Positions 42,625-52,525 of a stretch of 64,000 nucleotides of DNA are shown here, in pieces. Within the stretch, counting starts at the first letter, position 1; every line of letters starts with the position of its first letter. This stretch comes from Saprospiraceae bacterium (lineage in GTDB: Bacteria; Bacteroidota; Bacteroidia; Chitinophagales; Saprospiraceae). The translations under genes were made by a program, and so were the position numbers. Location of the stretch: positions 1 to 64,000 of the forward strand of contig JANQPA010000112.1 of the NCBI GenBank assembly GCA_028285545.1, in the 5' to 3' direction. The notes beneath the pieces were generated by a model. It searched no databases, was not told the DNA's origin, and saw nothing but the letters and a program-made list of their open reading frames with translations.

Positions 42625-44610
42625 ATGAAAAAACAGCCTTTTCTAAGAACCCTTGGCCTTTTGGTCATGACATGCATACTGGTGTCACTAAATTATTCCT
42701 GTAATACTGGCGGCAACACTTCTTCAGGAGTACTAGGTGATGATGTAGCTTCACAGGTTTATGTAGCACCAGGAGAATACGACGAGTTTTATGGATTCAT
42801 GTCTGGTGGATTTAGTGGCCAGATTAGCGTTTATGGTATACCCTCCGGACGATTACTGAAAGTTATTCCTGTTTTTTCTCAGGATGCTGAAAAAGGATAT
42901 GGTTATAATGAAGAAACAAAACCAATGCTTAATACTTCTTACGGCTTTATTCCTTGGGATGATGCTCACCACCCTGAGCTGTCGCAAACCAATGGCGATA
43001 CAGATGGGCGCTGGATTTTCATTAATGGAAATAACACACCTAGGGTCGCAAGAATTGATCTATCTACTTTTGAAACTGCAGAAATCATAGAAATACCTAA
43101 CAGTGGTGGTAACCACAGTTCTCCATTTACTACTGAAAATACAGAATACGTTGTAGCGGGTACTCGCTTTGGAGTTCCCTATCCACAAGCCGATGTAGCC
43201 ATTAATTCTTATGCTGAGAACTTTAAAGGCATGCTTTCCTTCATCAGTGTAGATCAAACTTCAGGAGAAATGGATGTAGCCTTCCAGGTACTACTTCCTG
43301 CATTTGATTATGACCTTGCCCACTCCGGTAAAGGAAAATCTCATGGCTGGACTTTCTTCACCACTTATAATACCGAAGAAAAGAGTACCCTCCTAGAGGT
43401 GAACGCTTCCCAAAATGACAAAGACTTTATCGCGGCTGTTAACTGGAAAAAAGCAGAGGAATACCTTGCAGCAGGGAATTATAAAGAAGTACCGGCAAAT
43501 TATGCACATAATGTGTATGATGAGGAAACTCATATGGCTACTTCGACCATGAAGAAGACGGTTAAAGTCTTGACACCTGAAGATTGCCCAGGTCTGGTTT
43601 ACTTCCTACCAACACCAAAATCTCCTCACGGAGTAGATGTTGACGATACAGGAGAGTATATTATCGGAAATGGTAAACTATCAGCAGACCTTTCAGTACA
43701 CTCCTTTACTAAAATGCAGGAAGCCATTGCCAATCAGTCTTATGAAACCACTATTGCTGGTGTTCCCGTTCTTAAATTCGAAGACGTCTTGGCAGGTGTT
43801 GTAGAAAAAGCAGGACTTGGGCCTTTACACACCGAGTTTGACGGTAAAGGAAATGCTTACACTTCCTTCTTTATTACCTCTGAGGTAGTAAAGTGGAAAG
43901 TAGGCACCTGGGAAGTTCTGGATCGTGCTCCTACCTATTATTCAGTAGGTCACATTATGATCCCTGGTGGAGACTCCAAAAACCCTGAAGGAAAATATCT
44001 GGTGGCTTTGAACAAGATTACCAAGGACCGGTATCTACCAACAGGGCCTGAGATGAATCACTCAGCACAGCTCTACGATATTTCTGGGGATAAGATGAAG
44101 CTGCTATTAGACTTCCCAACAGTAGGTGAGCCCCACTACGCTCAAGGCATTTCTGCCGACAGGGTAGTCCCAAATGTCAAAAAATTCTATCCAATAGAGG
44201 AGAATAAACACCCTTATCGAGCTATGGGTGAAAAAGACACAAGAGTGGAAAGAGACGGGAATACCGTCCACATTTACATGACTACTATCCGATCGCACTT
44301 TGCACCAGATAACATTGAAGGTATAAAAGTTGGGGATAAAGTATATCTCCATGTCACCAACTTAGAGCAAGATTGGGATGTACCTCATGGTGTTGCTATA
44401 CAAGGTGCAGAAAATGCCGAGTTATTGATTATGCCAGGGCAAACTGAAACCATGCTTTGGGAGCCAAAATCAGTTGGAGTTTATCCATTCTATTGTACTG
44501 ATTTCTGTTCTGCCCTTCACCAGGAAATGCAAGGATACATTCGAGTATCTCCGGCTAACTCTAACCTGCCATTGACATGGGGATTGAATGACGAACAAAA
44601 TCAATCTTAA
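42625..44610 (+). CDS. nosZ: Nitrous oxide reductase, Sec-dependent clade II
   Basis: 661 residues. The signal has no twin-arginine motif and carries a lipobox (LNYSC, Cys26), as in clade II NosZ of Bacteroidota. The N-terminal seven-bladed propeller supplies CuZ His ligands (DDAHHPE at 113-118, GGNHSSP). The C-terminal cupredoxin has the CuA site Cys624, Cys628, His632 and Met635 in CTDFCSALHQEM. It reduces N2O to N2 in the periplasm. First gene of the nos operon, preceded by a palindrome. Confidence 0.97.
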   Translation: MKKQPFLRTLGLLVMTCILVSLNYSCNTGGNTSSGVLGDDVASQVYVAPGEYDEFYGFMSGGFSGQISVYGIPSGRLLKVIPVFSQDAEKGYGYNEETKPMLNTSYGFIPWDDAHHPELSQTNGDTDGRWIFINGNNTPRVARIDLSTFETAEIIEIPNSGGNHSSPFTTENTEYVVAGTRFGVPYPQADVAINSYAENFKGMLSFISVDQTSGEMDVAFQVLLPAFDYDLAHSGKGKSHGWTFFTTYNTEEKSTLLEVNASQNDKDFIAAVNWKKAEEYLAAGNYKEVPANYAHNVYDEETHMATSTMKKTVKVLTPEDCPGLVYFLPTPKSPHGVDVDDTGEYIIGNGKLSADLSVHSFTKMQEAIANQSYETTIAGVPVLKFEDVLAGVVEKAGLGPLHTEFDGKGNAYTSFFITSEVVKWKVGTWEVLDRAPTYYSVGHIMIPGGDSKNPEGKYLVALNKITKDRYLPTGPEMNHSAQLYDISGDKMKLLLDFPTVGEPHYAQGISADRVVPNVKKFYPIEENKHPYRAMGEKDTRVERDGNTVHIYMTTIRSHFAPDNIEGIKVGDKVYLHVTNLEQDWDVPHGVAIQGAENAELLIMPGQTETMLWEPKSVGVYPFYCTDFCSALHQEMQGYIRVSPANSNLPLTWGLNDEQNQS

Positions 44611-44659
44611 GAGAGCATATAGTCAATAGGTGTTTAATTAGATTATGAATTCTCTAAGT

Positions 44660-44682
44660 CCGTGGAGCCTAGTGCTCCACGG
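44660..44682 (+). other. Hairpin between nosZ and downstream nos genes
   Basis: CCGTGGAGC / GCTCCACGG, perfect 9-bp arms with a 5-nt loop, 50 nt after the nosZ stop. No T-run follows, so partial attenuation or mRNA stabilisation of the abundant nosZ message is more likely than full termination. Confidence 0.55.
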
Positions 44683-44704
44683 CAAGCTATCAACAACATA
44701 AAAA

Positions 44705-45280
44705 ATGAAACAACTTCCAAGAATCCTGATGTTACTGGGATCACTCTGTTTGCTTACGTTATTTGTTTTTCCAATGTGGAAAATACAGCTGTTTGCACCT
44801 CAATATCCGAATGGAGTGACCATGCATATCTGGATCAACAAGATTGGAGGAGAGACTCCCGGAACGCTTCAGAATATTAATATTCTAAATCATTACATTG
44901 GTATGAAGCCCATCGAGCCAGAAGCTATTCCTGAGTTAAAATATTTTCAATACATCATTTTGGCCATGGTGGCTTTGGGAGTTGGCGCCGCAATTTGGAA
45001 TAAGAGAAAAGGCTTTTTAGCCTGGATCATTCTGTTAGCAATCATTGGAGCAGTTGGTATTTATGATTTTTACTTGTGGGAATATGATTATGGTCATAAC
45101 CTCGATCCAAATGCTCCTATGAAGTTTCCGGATGACTCTTTCCAACCTCCGCTTATTGGTAAAAAGAACATAATCAATTTTGTAGCACTATCACTGCCTC
45201 ATATTGGTGGCTATTTTATCATGCTTGGTGCCGCATTAGCTATAGCCGCCTGGTGGTTAAAAGGAAAACTAAAATCATGA
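44705..45280 (+). CDS. Membrane protein of the nos operon
   Basis: 191 residues, four TM helices (about 7-25, 75-95, 100-120, 160-183). A periplasmic segment after helix 1 contains His and Tyr residues (HIWINKIGGE...NILNHYIGM). It is conserved in position between nosZ and nosL in clade II clusters; Wolinella has an unrelated-looking membrane protein NosB at the same place. The role is unknown, possibly electron transfer or copper delivery. The stop overlaps nosL. Confidence 0.75.
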   Translation: MKQLPRILMLLGSLCLLTLFVFPMWKIQLFAPQYPNGVTMHIWINKIGGETPGTLQNINILNHYIGMKPIEPEAIPELKYFQYIILAMVALGVGAAIWNKRKGFLAWIILLAIIGAVGIYDFYLWEYDYGHNLDPNAPMKFPDDSFQPPLIGKKNIINFVALSLPHIGGYFIMLGAALAIAAWWLKGKLKS

Positions 45281-45732
45281 AACTCACTAATTTTTTATTA
45301 TCCCTTTTTTTGATCATCTTCATAAGTGCATGTAAACCCAAACCCAGGGACATCAATTATGGAGAAGATATTTGCACCTTTTGTAAGATGACGGTGGTCA
45401 GCAAACAACATGCAGCCGAAGTAGTAAGCCAAAAAGGAAAAGTTTACACCTTCGATGCTATTGAATGTATGATTAACTATGTACAGAAAGAGGAAACCGA
45501 ATTTGGGCATTTATTGGTCAATGATTATTTAGATCCGGGAGAATTAAAAGATGCTCATAATTGTCAATACCTGATCAGCGAGAACCTTCCCAGTCCAATG
45601 GGCGCCTTTTTATCTGCCTTCTCCAACAAAGAAGATGCCCAAAAAATGCAGGAAGAAAGGAGCGGTAAACTTTACGATTGGGAAAGTTTAAACCAACATT
45701 TTAAAGATGGAAGTCCTAACAACTTCCAATAA
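45277..45732 (+). CDS. nosL: NosL copper chaperone lipoprotein
   Basis: 151 residues from the ATG at 45277, overlapping the previous stop as ATGA; the longer frame from 45253 would bury the signal. Lipobox ISAC (Cys19). Cu(I)-binding motif CTFCKM (33-38, Cys33, Cys36, Met38) and 'FDAIECMINYVQ' are NosL features. It delivers copper for CuZ assembly of NosZ. Confidence 0.93.
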   Translation: MKLTNFLLSLFLIIFISACKPKPRDINYGEDICTFCKMTVVSKQHAAEVVSQKGKVYTFDAIECMINYVQKEETEFGHLLVNDYLDPGELKDAHNCQYLISENLPSPMGAFLSAFSNKEDAQKMQEERSGKLYDWESLNQHFKDGSPNNFQ

Positions 45733-45743
45733 AACACCAGCTG

Positions 45744-46994
45744 ATGAAAAATAAGATGAAATGGATAATTATCTCCTGGTGCCATTTTTTTATTTTCCAG
45801 GTATCTCTTCAAGCGGCAACTCTTCAAGTATGTTCATCCTGCAATTTTTCTACCATAGAAGAAGCTTTAAAAGCTGCCAATGATGGGGATGTCATTGAAA
45901 TTCAGGAAGGGACTTATTTCGAAAATGCCCTGGTAGTTGACAAAAGTGTACATATAAAAGGGATCAACTGGCCGATAGTTGATGCACAGGAAAAAGGAGA
46001 AGTGTTTACCATTATTGCTTCTAATGTGACCTTGGAAGGGCTACAAATTCAGAATATTGGTGTCAGCTATCTAAAGGATCATTCGGCTATTCGCATCAAA
46101 CGCCAAAAGAATTGTATTATCCGCAATAATAAATTATTCAATGCCTTTTTTGGCATCTACCTGGAACGAGCCAATAATTGTCAGATTTATCAGAATGAAA
46201 TAACTGGAGCCGCCATTGAAGAATCTTCTTCTGGGAATGCCATACATGCCTGGCATTGCAAAAACCTTTCGGTAAGCGAAAATATAGTCAAAGGTCACCG
46301 AGATGGCATTTATTTTGAGTTTGTAGATAGTAGCCATATTACAAAAAACCGGAGCAAAAATAACCTTCGATATGGCCTCCATTTTATGTTTTCAAATGAT
46401 GATCAATATGATCACAACGTTTTTGAAAATAATGGAGCCGGAGTAGCTGTCATGTTTTCCAAAAAAATCGACATGCGGTTTAATACTTTTCAATACAATT
46501 GGGGTACTGCTTCTTACGGGCTTTTGCTGAAGGAAATTTATGATGCCAAAATAGAGAACAATCATTTTTCCTTTAACACCATTGGCATTAATATTGAAGG
46601 TTCTACCCGGCTTACCTATCACAATAATCAATTCAAAAGGAATGGTTGGGCTATCAAAATGGCTGGTGGCTGCCTGGATAATGAATTCACAAAAAACAAC
46701 TTTTTGTCCAACACATTAGATCTGGTGGTGAACAGCAACGTCAACAACAACAGTTTTGATGGAAATTATTGGAGTGAGTATAGCGGTTATGATTTAGACA
46801 AAAACGGGCTTGGAGATGTACCCCATCACCCGGTGAAGTTGTTTTCATTTATAATAGACCGCACTCCTGAGTCCATTGTTTTACTACGCAGCTTTTTTAT
46901 TGACCTCTTAAATTTTGCCGAAAAAGTAAGTCCAGTATTTACACCAGCTGAAGTTTTGGATAATCAACCTTTAATGAAACCGATAACGTTATGA
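45744..46994 (+). CDS. nosD: NosD periplasmic beta-helix protein
   Basis: 416 residues with a signal peptide (IIISWCHFFIFQVSLQA). The body is a right-handed parallel beta-helix of about 10 turns with repeated N-x-I/F patterns ('NNCQIYQNEITG', 'DAKIENNHFSFNTIG'), typical of NosD/CASH domains. It works with NosF and NosY in maturing the CuZ site of NosZ. Overlaps nosF by 4 nt. Confidence 0.94.
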   Translation: MKNKMKWIIISWCHFFIFQVSLQAATLQVCSSCNFSTIEEALKAANDGDVIEIQEGTYFENALVVDKSVHIKGINWPIVDAQEKGEVFTIIASNVTLEGLQIQNIGVSYLKDHSAIRIKRQKNCIIRNNKLFNAFFGIYLERANNCQIYQNEITGAAIEESSSGNAIHAWHCKNLSVSENIVKGHRDGIYFEFVDSSHITKNRSKNNLRYGLHFMFSNDDQYDHNVFENNGAGVAVMFSKKIDMRFNTFQYNWGTASYGLLLKEIYDAKIENNHFSFNTIGINIEGSTRLTYHNNQFKRNGWAIKMAGGCLDNEFTKNNFLSNTLDLVVNSNVNNNSFDGNYWSEYSGYDLDKNGLGDVPHHPVKLFSFIIDRTPESIVLLRSFFIDLLNFAEKVSPVFTPAEVLDNQPLMKPITL

Positions 46995-47776
46995 TTACCA
47001 TATCGAATTTGTTCAAGTCATACGGCCGCCAAAAAATATTAAAAGGTATTGACCTCGATTTTAATAAACGAGGTTGTATAACAGCCATTTTAGGGCCTAA
47101 TGGTTCTGGAAAAACCACACTTATCAAATCCATTCTGGGAATGGTCTTGCCAGAAAAGGGAAAAATCCTTGTGGATGGGAAATCCATAAAAGGACAATGC
47201 GCCTATCGATCCCAGATCGATTATTTGCCTCAGATTGCGCAGTTTCCTGGCAACCTGCATGTTCAGGAACTAATCAATATGATCAAGGACTTACGAGAGG
47301 GTCAAACGAGTGAGGCTCGCCTGATCGAGCTTTTTGACTTGCAGCCTTTTCTTAATAAAAAACTGCGAACATTATCTGGAGGAACCAAACAGAAAGTCAA
47401 CCTGACTTTAGCACTAATGTATGATAGCCCAATCGTGATTTTGGATGAGCCTACCTCCGGATTAGATCCTATTGCACTAACGCGATTGAAGGCATTGATC
47501 CGAGAAGAAAAAGAAAGAGGGAAGTTCATTTTACTGACCACTCACATCATGAGTTTTGTGGAAGAAATAGCAGATGAAATTGTCTTCCTGCTGGATGGTA
47601 ATATTTATTTCAGGGGCTCTAAAAAAGAACTTAAGACTCAATTTCAGGAAGAACAATTAGAAAAAGCGATTGCCAATATTTTACTAGGAGAGAAAAAGAA
47701 AAATAATATCAAGGTTCCATTTAAGGCTATCAATGGTAAGCATATTAGAAGACAAAAGCCAGCATTAAAAATATAA
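46991..47776 (+). CDS. nosF: NosF ABC transporter ATPase
   Basis: 261 residues. Walker A GPNGSGKTT (35-43), signature LSGGTKQKVN, Walker B VILDEPTSGLDP and H-loop LLTTHI. A short basic C-terminal tail is unusual. It powers the NosDFY complex that supplies sulfur/copper for CuZ. Starts inside the end of nosD (ATGA), 4 nt before nosY. Confidence 0.94.
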   Translation: MITISNLFKSYGRQKILKGIDLDFNKRGCITAILGPNGSGKTTLIKSILGMVLPEKGKILVDGKSIKGQCAYRSQIDYLPQIAQFPGNLHVQELINMIKDLREGQTSEARLIELFDLQPFLNKKLRTLSGGTKQKVNLTLALMYDSPIVILDEPTSGLDPIALTRLKALIREEKERGKFILLTTHIMSFVEEIADEIVFLLDGNIYFRGSKKELKTQFQEEQLEKAIANILLGEKKKNNIKVPFKAINGKHIRRQKPALKI

Positions 47777-47780
47777 TATC

Positions 47781-48563
47781 ATGATCAAGATACTCAAATA
47801 CAGCATATACGACCTCATGCGCAGCAGATGGACTTACGTATATTTTGCCTTTTTCTTGCTGTTCACTTTTTCACTGCTCCTGCTTAGTAGTGATCTATCC
47901 AGAGTAATCATTAGCATGATGAATGTCGTACTTATTCTATGTCCCTTAATTGCCACCATGTTTGGGGTAATGTACTTCTACAATTCGAGGGAATTTACAG
48001 AGCTGCTGCTGGCCCAGCCCATCAAACGAATCTCCATTTTTTGGGGTCAATATTTGGGTTTAGCCAGTTCTTTATCTATAAGCTTATTACTGGGTATTGG
48101 GATTCCCTTTACCTTTTACGGTTTGTTTTATTCGGCAGAGATCCTGGATTTTCTCATATTATTAATTAATGGAGTAGCCCTTACTTTCATTTTTTCGGGT
48201 CTGGCCTTTTTCATCGCTTTAAAAAATGAAAACAGGATACGAGGATTCGGTTTGGCTATCATTGCCTGGTTGTTTTTTGCCGTGATCTATGATGGCATTT
48301 TTTTACTCTTATTGATGTTTTTCAGAGAATATCCACTAGAGCAATTTTCTCTTTTTGCCACTTTATTAAACCCTATAGATCTTTCCAGGATTCTTCTGCT
48401 TTTGAAATTGGATATATCGGCCTTAATGGGTTTCTCAGGTGCTGTTTTCCGTCAGTTTTTGGGTACTACCTTAGGAATGTTGGTAGCTGGTTTCGTTCTG
48501 ATGTTTTGGATTGGTCTGCCCTTGTGGGGAATTAGATCCACAGCACTGAGAAAAGATTTTTAA
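47781..48563 (+). CDS. nosY: NosY ABC permease
   Basis: 260 residues, six TM helices, ABC-2 type. 'YSIYDLMRSRWTYVYFAFFLLFTFSLLLL' and 'YFYNSREFTELLLAQPIKRISIFWGQYLGL' are NosY features, the latter being the coupling-helix region. It is the membrane part of NosDFY. Confidence 0.93.
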   Translation: MIKILKYSIYDLMRSRWTYVYFAFFLLFTFSLLLLSSDLSRVIISMMNVVLILCPLIATMFGVMYFYNSREFTELLLAQPIKRISIFWGQYLGLASSLSISLLLGIGIPFTFYGLFYSAEILDFLILLINGVALTFIFSGLAFFIALKNENRIRGFGLAIIAWLFFAVIYDGIFLLLLMFFREYPLEQFSLFATLLNPIDLSRILLLLKLDISALMGFSGAVFRQFLGTTLGMLVAGFVLMFWIGLPLWGIRSTALRKDF

Positions 48564-48621
48564 CCAGAAAAAAAAGAATTAATCATAAAAAACGGAGCCT
48601 GGAATAGGCTTGGCTGCTAGA

Positions 48622-49002
48622 ATGAGAAAAGGTTATAGTTACATATTATTATTGATTCTCCTTTGCTATTTGGGCAAAGAAGCCTTTTTTCTAAGTTGGT
48701 TTCACCTGGATCGAGCCTCCTTTTCTGCTCAATTTTGTGAAAATATTGACGCTCCTGCATTAGAGTGTAAAGGTCAATGTCAAATAGATGGTCTGCTGGA
48801 CGATTTTGGGGAACCCTCTCCAAAAAAAGAAACCACCTGGCTAAATTCTTATCCACCTACTTTAACAGCTTTAAATAATTCCTTCTTTTGGAAGGGCTTT
48901 CAAATTCCCGAATTAGAAAAAGTCCATGCATTTTGCAAAAACAAATATAGAGATCGTTCTTTTTCAGCAAGCATTTTTCATCCACCCAATACACTTTCCT
49001 AA
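48622..49002 (+). CDS. Small cysteine-containing protein upstream of copper receptor
   Basis: 126 residues from the ATG at 48622; the frame opens with a TTG at 48610. One N-terminal TM helix (YILLLILLCYLGKEAFF) and the conserved block 'FCENIDAPALECKGQCQIDGLL' with three cysteines. Small proteins with this FCxNxDxPxxxCxGxC pattern are common directly upstream of Bacteroidota TonB receptors. Probably a periplasmic metal-related accessory; the function is not established. Confidence 0.75.
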   Translation: MRKGYSYILLLILLCYLGKEAFFLSWFHLDRASFSAQFCENIDAPALECKGQCQIDGLLDDFGEPSPKKETTWLNSYPPTLTALNNSFFWKGFQIPELEKVHAFCKNKYRDRSFSASIFHPPNTLS

Positions 49003-49138
49003 TCAATAAACACCTCTTTTTATTTGCTAAAAAGGTGCTCCTTGTATTTCTGATAACACCTTTAATTTCTTCAAATAAGGCAGAAGCTTCCTTCTAAATG
49101 TTATAAGAAGCAATGCCCTTAATTTCAATGAATCAATC

Positions 49139-51409
49139 ATGAGAAATATAGTATTGTTATGTCTTTTATTTTTTGGAATAACTAGTCTTAATGCTCAATT
49201 ATCCATCAACATAGTAGATGCTACCACGGGCAAAAGCGTACCCTATGCTATTGCTCAAATTGATGGAAAATATTTTTATGCCGATGAAAACGGCCTGCTT
49301 CAATATCAAACTCAACAACCTATATTGGCTCTTGAGTTAGATCAATTAGGATATGAAAAGACACAGATTCAGCTTGATTTGACGAAAAAATCACCATTCC
49401 TTATTCAATTAAAACCCAAAACTCATTTACTAGAAGAAATAATTGTCTCGGAAGCCAAAAGAGCTATCATTTCACAATCGAACGTTCTTCAGGATAATGC
49501 CAAAATGATCAGCCAGCCTCGTGATATTGGAGATCTGTTGAATGACCAGCCAGGCTTTGGCATGATCAAAAGAGGGGGCTATGCCTTAGACCCTGTCTTC
49601 CGATCATTTAAGCAAGAGCAATTAAACCTGGTTTACGATGGTGGTCTGCAAGCCGTCCATGCCTGCCCTGGAAGAATGGACCCAGTTTCTACTCACATCG
49701 ATCCTGCAGAAATTGAAAAATTAGAATTAATCAGGGGGCCTTTTAGTGTTCGATTTGGACAAACGATGGGAGGTATCATTAATGTTGTGACTAAAGCCCC
49801 TCAAGCTGGTAAGGGTTTTGGTGGCCATTTTGAAACGGGCTTTGAAACCAATGGAAATGGTAAGTTGGCTCAATTAGGACTGCAATATGGTACAGATCGA
49901 GTGACCTATGCTTTTTCAGGCGGGCTCAAAGATTTTGGCAGTTATTCCAATGGAGATAATTTTGAAATTCCATCGGCTTTTAAGACCTATAATTATAGTG
50001 CAAAAGTCGGTTTGAGTACTAAGAAAAATGAACAATTTCAATTGAGCTGGCGGCAATCATTTGGCAGAGATATTCTTCATGTTGGACTCAACATGGATAC
50101 TGATGAAGATAATAGCAGCATTCTTTCATTTGACTATCAAGTGAAAAATATAGGCTCTTCTCTTTTTGGTTTGGCCATTAAAGCCTACGGAAGTCGAGTT
50201 GATCACATCATGACCAACTCCAGACGTCCTAATTTCATGATGGTAGAAGCAGTGGCCGATGTTCAATCTACTACCTATGGTGCTAGAGTTGAAGGAAGTT
50301 GGTTACCTTCTAAGAAAAGTACATTATATACAGGTTTTGACGCCAAGTATATTGGCAGAGAGGGAGAAAGAACCAGATTAATGAAACGCAATATGATGAC
50401 CGGCGAACCCCTTCCGATGCCCATGACTATGAAGGATGATATTTGGCAAGATGGAGTAATTCAAAACTATGGTGTTTTTGCAGAATATCGATCTTTCCTA
50501 AATAAAAATTGGGCTTTGAATGCCGGAGCGCGACTCGATTGGGTACATGCACAGGCAAATAATGCTGCTGCTGATTTTGTAGCTCTTTACAATGGCTTGG
50601 CTGCGCAAACAGAACTTAATCTAAGTGCCAATGCAAGCCTTACATTTTCTCCAATAGACCAATGGAATCTTCAACTGGCAGTGGGTAGAGGAACCCGTAC
50701 TGCGAGCATGATCGAACGCTATATCAATCATTTCACAGTAGGTGTAGATGCCTATGAATATGTAGGGAATCCTAATTTGAAGCCCGAAGCAAATCATCAG
50801 GTTGAATTTTCTGTAGCTACCAACAATAAGGAGGCCATGCAAGTATCTGCTAATGTATTCTATTCCTATATCACTAATTATATTACAGCAGAGATAGATG
50901 AAAATCTACCTCGCAAGTTTATGCCAATGGCAGAACCAAGGTTCTCTCGCCGATTTGTAAACGTAGATGCTGCCACTCAGATGGGAGGAGAATTGCAACT
51001 AGAATATACATGGGTTCCTTCTTTCAAAACTTATGGGTCAATCGCCTATACTCGTGCTCAAAACCTGGATTGGGAGGAACCGCTTGCTGAAATTCCGCCT
51101 TTAGAAGCGCAGTTTGGAGCCAAATTTGAATCCTCACTGGCCTGGGTAGATGCTCGTTTTAGGATGGTTGCTGCGCAAAACAGGGTATCTGTACAATTTG
51201 GAGAGAATGCTTCTTCTGCCTTTTCAACTCTTGATCTAAGAATGGGCTTAAGTGCTTTTAATAATTTGGATTTAGGGCTTGGAATTTTGAATGTATTTGA
51301 TGTCACTTATTTTGAACACCTCAACCGTACCTTTAGAAATATGTCTCAAAATTCAGTGATTTATGAGCCGGGAAGGAACGTTACTTTGTTCTTGAAGTAT
51401 GTCTTCTAA
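49139..51409 (+). CDS. TonB-dependent copper receptor (NosA/OprC-like)
   Basis: 756 residues: signal peptide (to about Ala19), carboxypeptidase-like domain (21-95), plug (105-220) and 22-strand barrel ending in FLKYVF. The plug has the motif HACPGRMDP (Cys176, Met180; CX3M), and the barrel has DHIMTN (His356, Met358; HXM). CX3M plus HXM is the copper site described for OprC, a relative of NosA, the copper channel linked to nitrous oxide reductase. Position at the end of the nos operon supports copper uptake for NosZ. Confidence 0.9.
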   Translation: MRNIVLLCLLFFGITSLNAQLSINIVDATTGKSVPYAIAQIDGKYFYADENGLLQYQTQQPILALELDQLGYEKTQIQLDLTKKSPFLIQLKPKTHLLEEIIVSEAKRAIISQSNVLQDNAKMISQPRDIGDLLNDQPGFGMIKRGGYALDPVFRSFKQEQLNLVYDGGLQAVHACPGRMDPVSTHIDPAEIEKLELIRGPFSVRFGQTMGGIINVVTKAPQAGKGFGGHFETGFETNGNGKLAQLGLQYGTDRVTYAFSGGLKDFGSYSNGDNFEIPSAFKTYNYSAKVGLSTKKNEQFQLSWRQSFGRDILHVGLNMDTDEDNSSILSFDYQVKNIGSSLFGLAIKAYGSRVDHIMTNSRRPNFMMVEAVADVQSTTYGARVEGSWLPSKKSTLYTGFDAKYIGREGERTRLMKRNMMTGEPLPMPMTMKDDIWQDGVIQNYGVFAEYRSFLNKNWALNAGARLDWVHAQANNAAADFVALYNGLAAQTELNLSANASLTFSPIDQWNLQLAVGRGTRTASMIERYINHFTVGVDAYEYVGNPNLKPEANHQVEFSVATNNKEAMQVSANVFYSYITNYITAEIDENLPRKFMPMAEPRFSRRFVNVDAATQMGGELQLEYTWVPSFKTYGSIAYTRAQNLDWEEPLAEIPPLEAQFGAKFESSLAWVDARFRMVAAQNRVSVQFGENASSAFSTLDLRMGLSAFNNLDLGLGILNVFDVTYFEHLNRTFRNMSQNSVIYEPGRNVTLFLKYVF

Positions 51410-51420
51410 CACTTCGTAAT

Positions 51421-51640
51421 ATTTTTCACGTCAGGCTGTCTCAAACCTTCGGCCTTCCAGCCGGCCGGCCGGCGGGTTTCGCCAGCCAATATTATTTCTC
51501 TGAGAGCGTTTTTTTTAGGAAAAATTTCATTTTTCCTAAAAAAAACGCTCTCAAAAAGAAAATTCTTGGGCGGCTCAGAACCTGTCGATCGAAGGTGGCC
51601 GAGGAACGCCGAAGGTTTGAGACGCCCTCACGTGAAAAAT
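51421..51640. repeat. Nested ~220-bp palindromic element (MITE-like or giant terminator)
   Basis: Outer arms 51421-51453 and 51608-51640 are nearly identical complements over 33 nt (ATTTTTCACGT...ACCTTCGGC). An inner stem 51502-51525 / 51529-51552 is perfect over 24 bp with a 3-nt loop. The middle parts are also partly complementary, so the entire element folds as one hairpin. It sits between convergent genes (copper receptor and lipoprotein). Local GC is higher than the surroundings. Confidence 0.8.
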
Positions 51641-51650
51641 TAAATCCTCT

Positions 51651-52358
51651 TTATTGGGGAAGTTCCCAAAATATTACCTTTACATTATTATAAAAAAGAC
51701 GGGTTTGGTCCTCCACACTTGAATCTGTCCCAATCACAAGCCAAGCCTCTCCATTTTCATCCGTTCGAAAACTAAAGGACTGAATCATATTATCTCTTTT
51801 AATCAAGGTATATTCTCTTGTTGTTGGAGCTACGCTCAAATGACCAATGACAATCATATCATTTCCGGATTCCCTATGACTGTTTCCTTTATCAATATTC
51901 ATTTCATAATAGCCTGAGGAGTTAAGCTTTTTAAGAGGTTCCTCCAAAGTAACGCCTGCTTTCAAACGTATTCTTTCTCCTAAACTCGATCCCACGCTAA
52001 AGCCATTGAGGGGATACTTGGAAGCTAATTCGATGTCGAAAAACACAGTAAATTCTTTATTGGCAGGTAAGTTCCCCACCTTTTTTTTCATAAACATAAA
52101 TAGATCCTCATTCCGACTATTTCCCAACATCATCAGAGCATTCTGATTGGTATCCAGTGGGGCCGGCAATGAGGTCCATTGATAGGACAGTTCATAAGAA
52201 GATTCTTCTCCCGATGGATAATCGGCAAAATCACCGACCCAGCCCTGAGCGTCGGCTGAAAAATCAAACAAAAATTCAATTTTCGGAGGATTGATATTGT
52301 CTTTTTCGCAAGCGAATGTTAAAAGGAGTAGCAAAAAGGTCCATTGAATTGGTTTCAT
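51651..52358 (-). CDS. Lipoprotein, tandem paralogue A
   Basis: 235 residues, lipobox TFACE (Cys17). The mature part is a predicted beta-sandwich: 'FDFSADAQGWVGDFADYP', 'LSYQWTSLPAPLD', 'FYNNVKVIFWE'. No named family recognised, but the ADAQGW-GDFADYP block suggests a carbohydrate-binding-like module. It is about 55-60% identical by eye to the upstream neighbour at 52526-53230, clearly a tandem duplication. Surface lipoprotein of unknown function. Confidence 0.8.
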   Translation of the reverse strand: MKPIQWTFLLLLLTFACEKDNINPPKIEFLFDFSADAQGWVGDFADYPSGEESSYELSYQWTSLPAPLDTNQNALMMLGNSRNEDLFMFMKKKVGNLPANKEFTVFFDIELASKYPLNGFSVGSSLGERIRLKAGVTLEEPLKKLNSSGYYEMNIDKGNSHRESGNDMIVIGHLSVAPTTREYTLIKRDNMIQSFSFRTDENGEAWLVIGTDSSVEDQTRLFYNNVKVIFWELPQ

Positions 52359-52525
52359 GGTAAAAGTGATGTCGGGTTAAAAAATAACATTCACTCTTAA
52401 AAGACATAAGAATTGATTGATTCAGTTGGGGAGAATTACACTTATTATAGAAATGTGAATTACAGGGCATTTATTAAAGGAAGTTTTATCTCAAAACAAA
52501 CGCCCTGCAATTTCAAAATTCCATA

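Noticed and set aside
48617..48856. 79-codon antisense frame over the small cysteine protein
   Set aside because: Composition and lack of motif indicate a shadow frame; the plus-strand gene has a conserved cysteine block.
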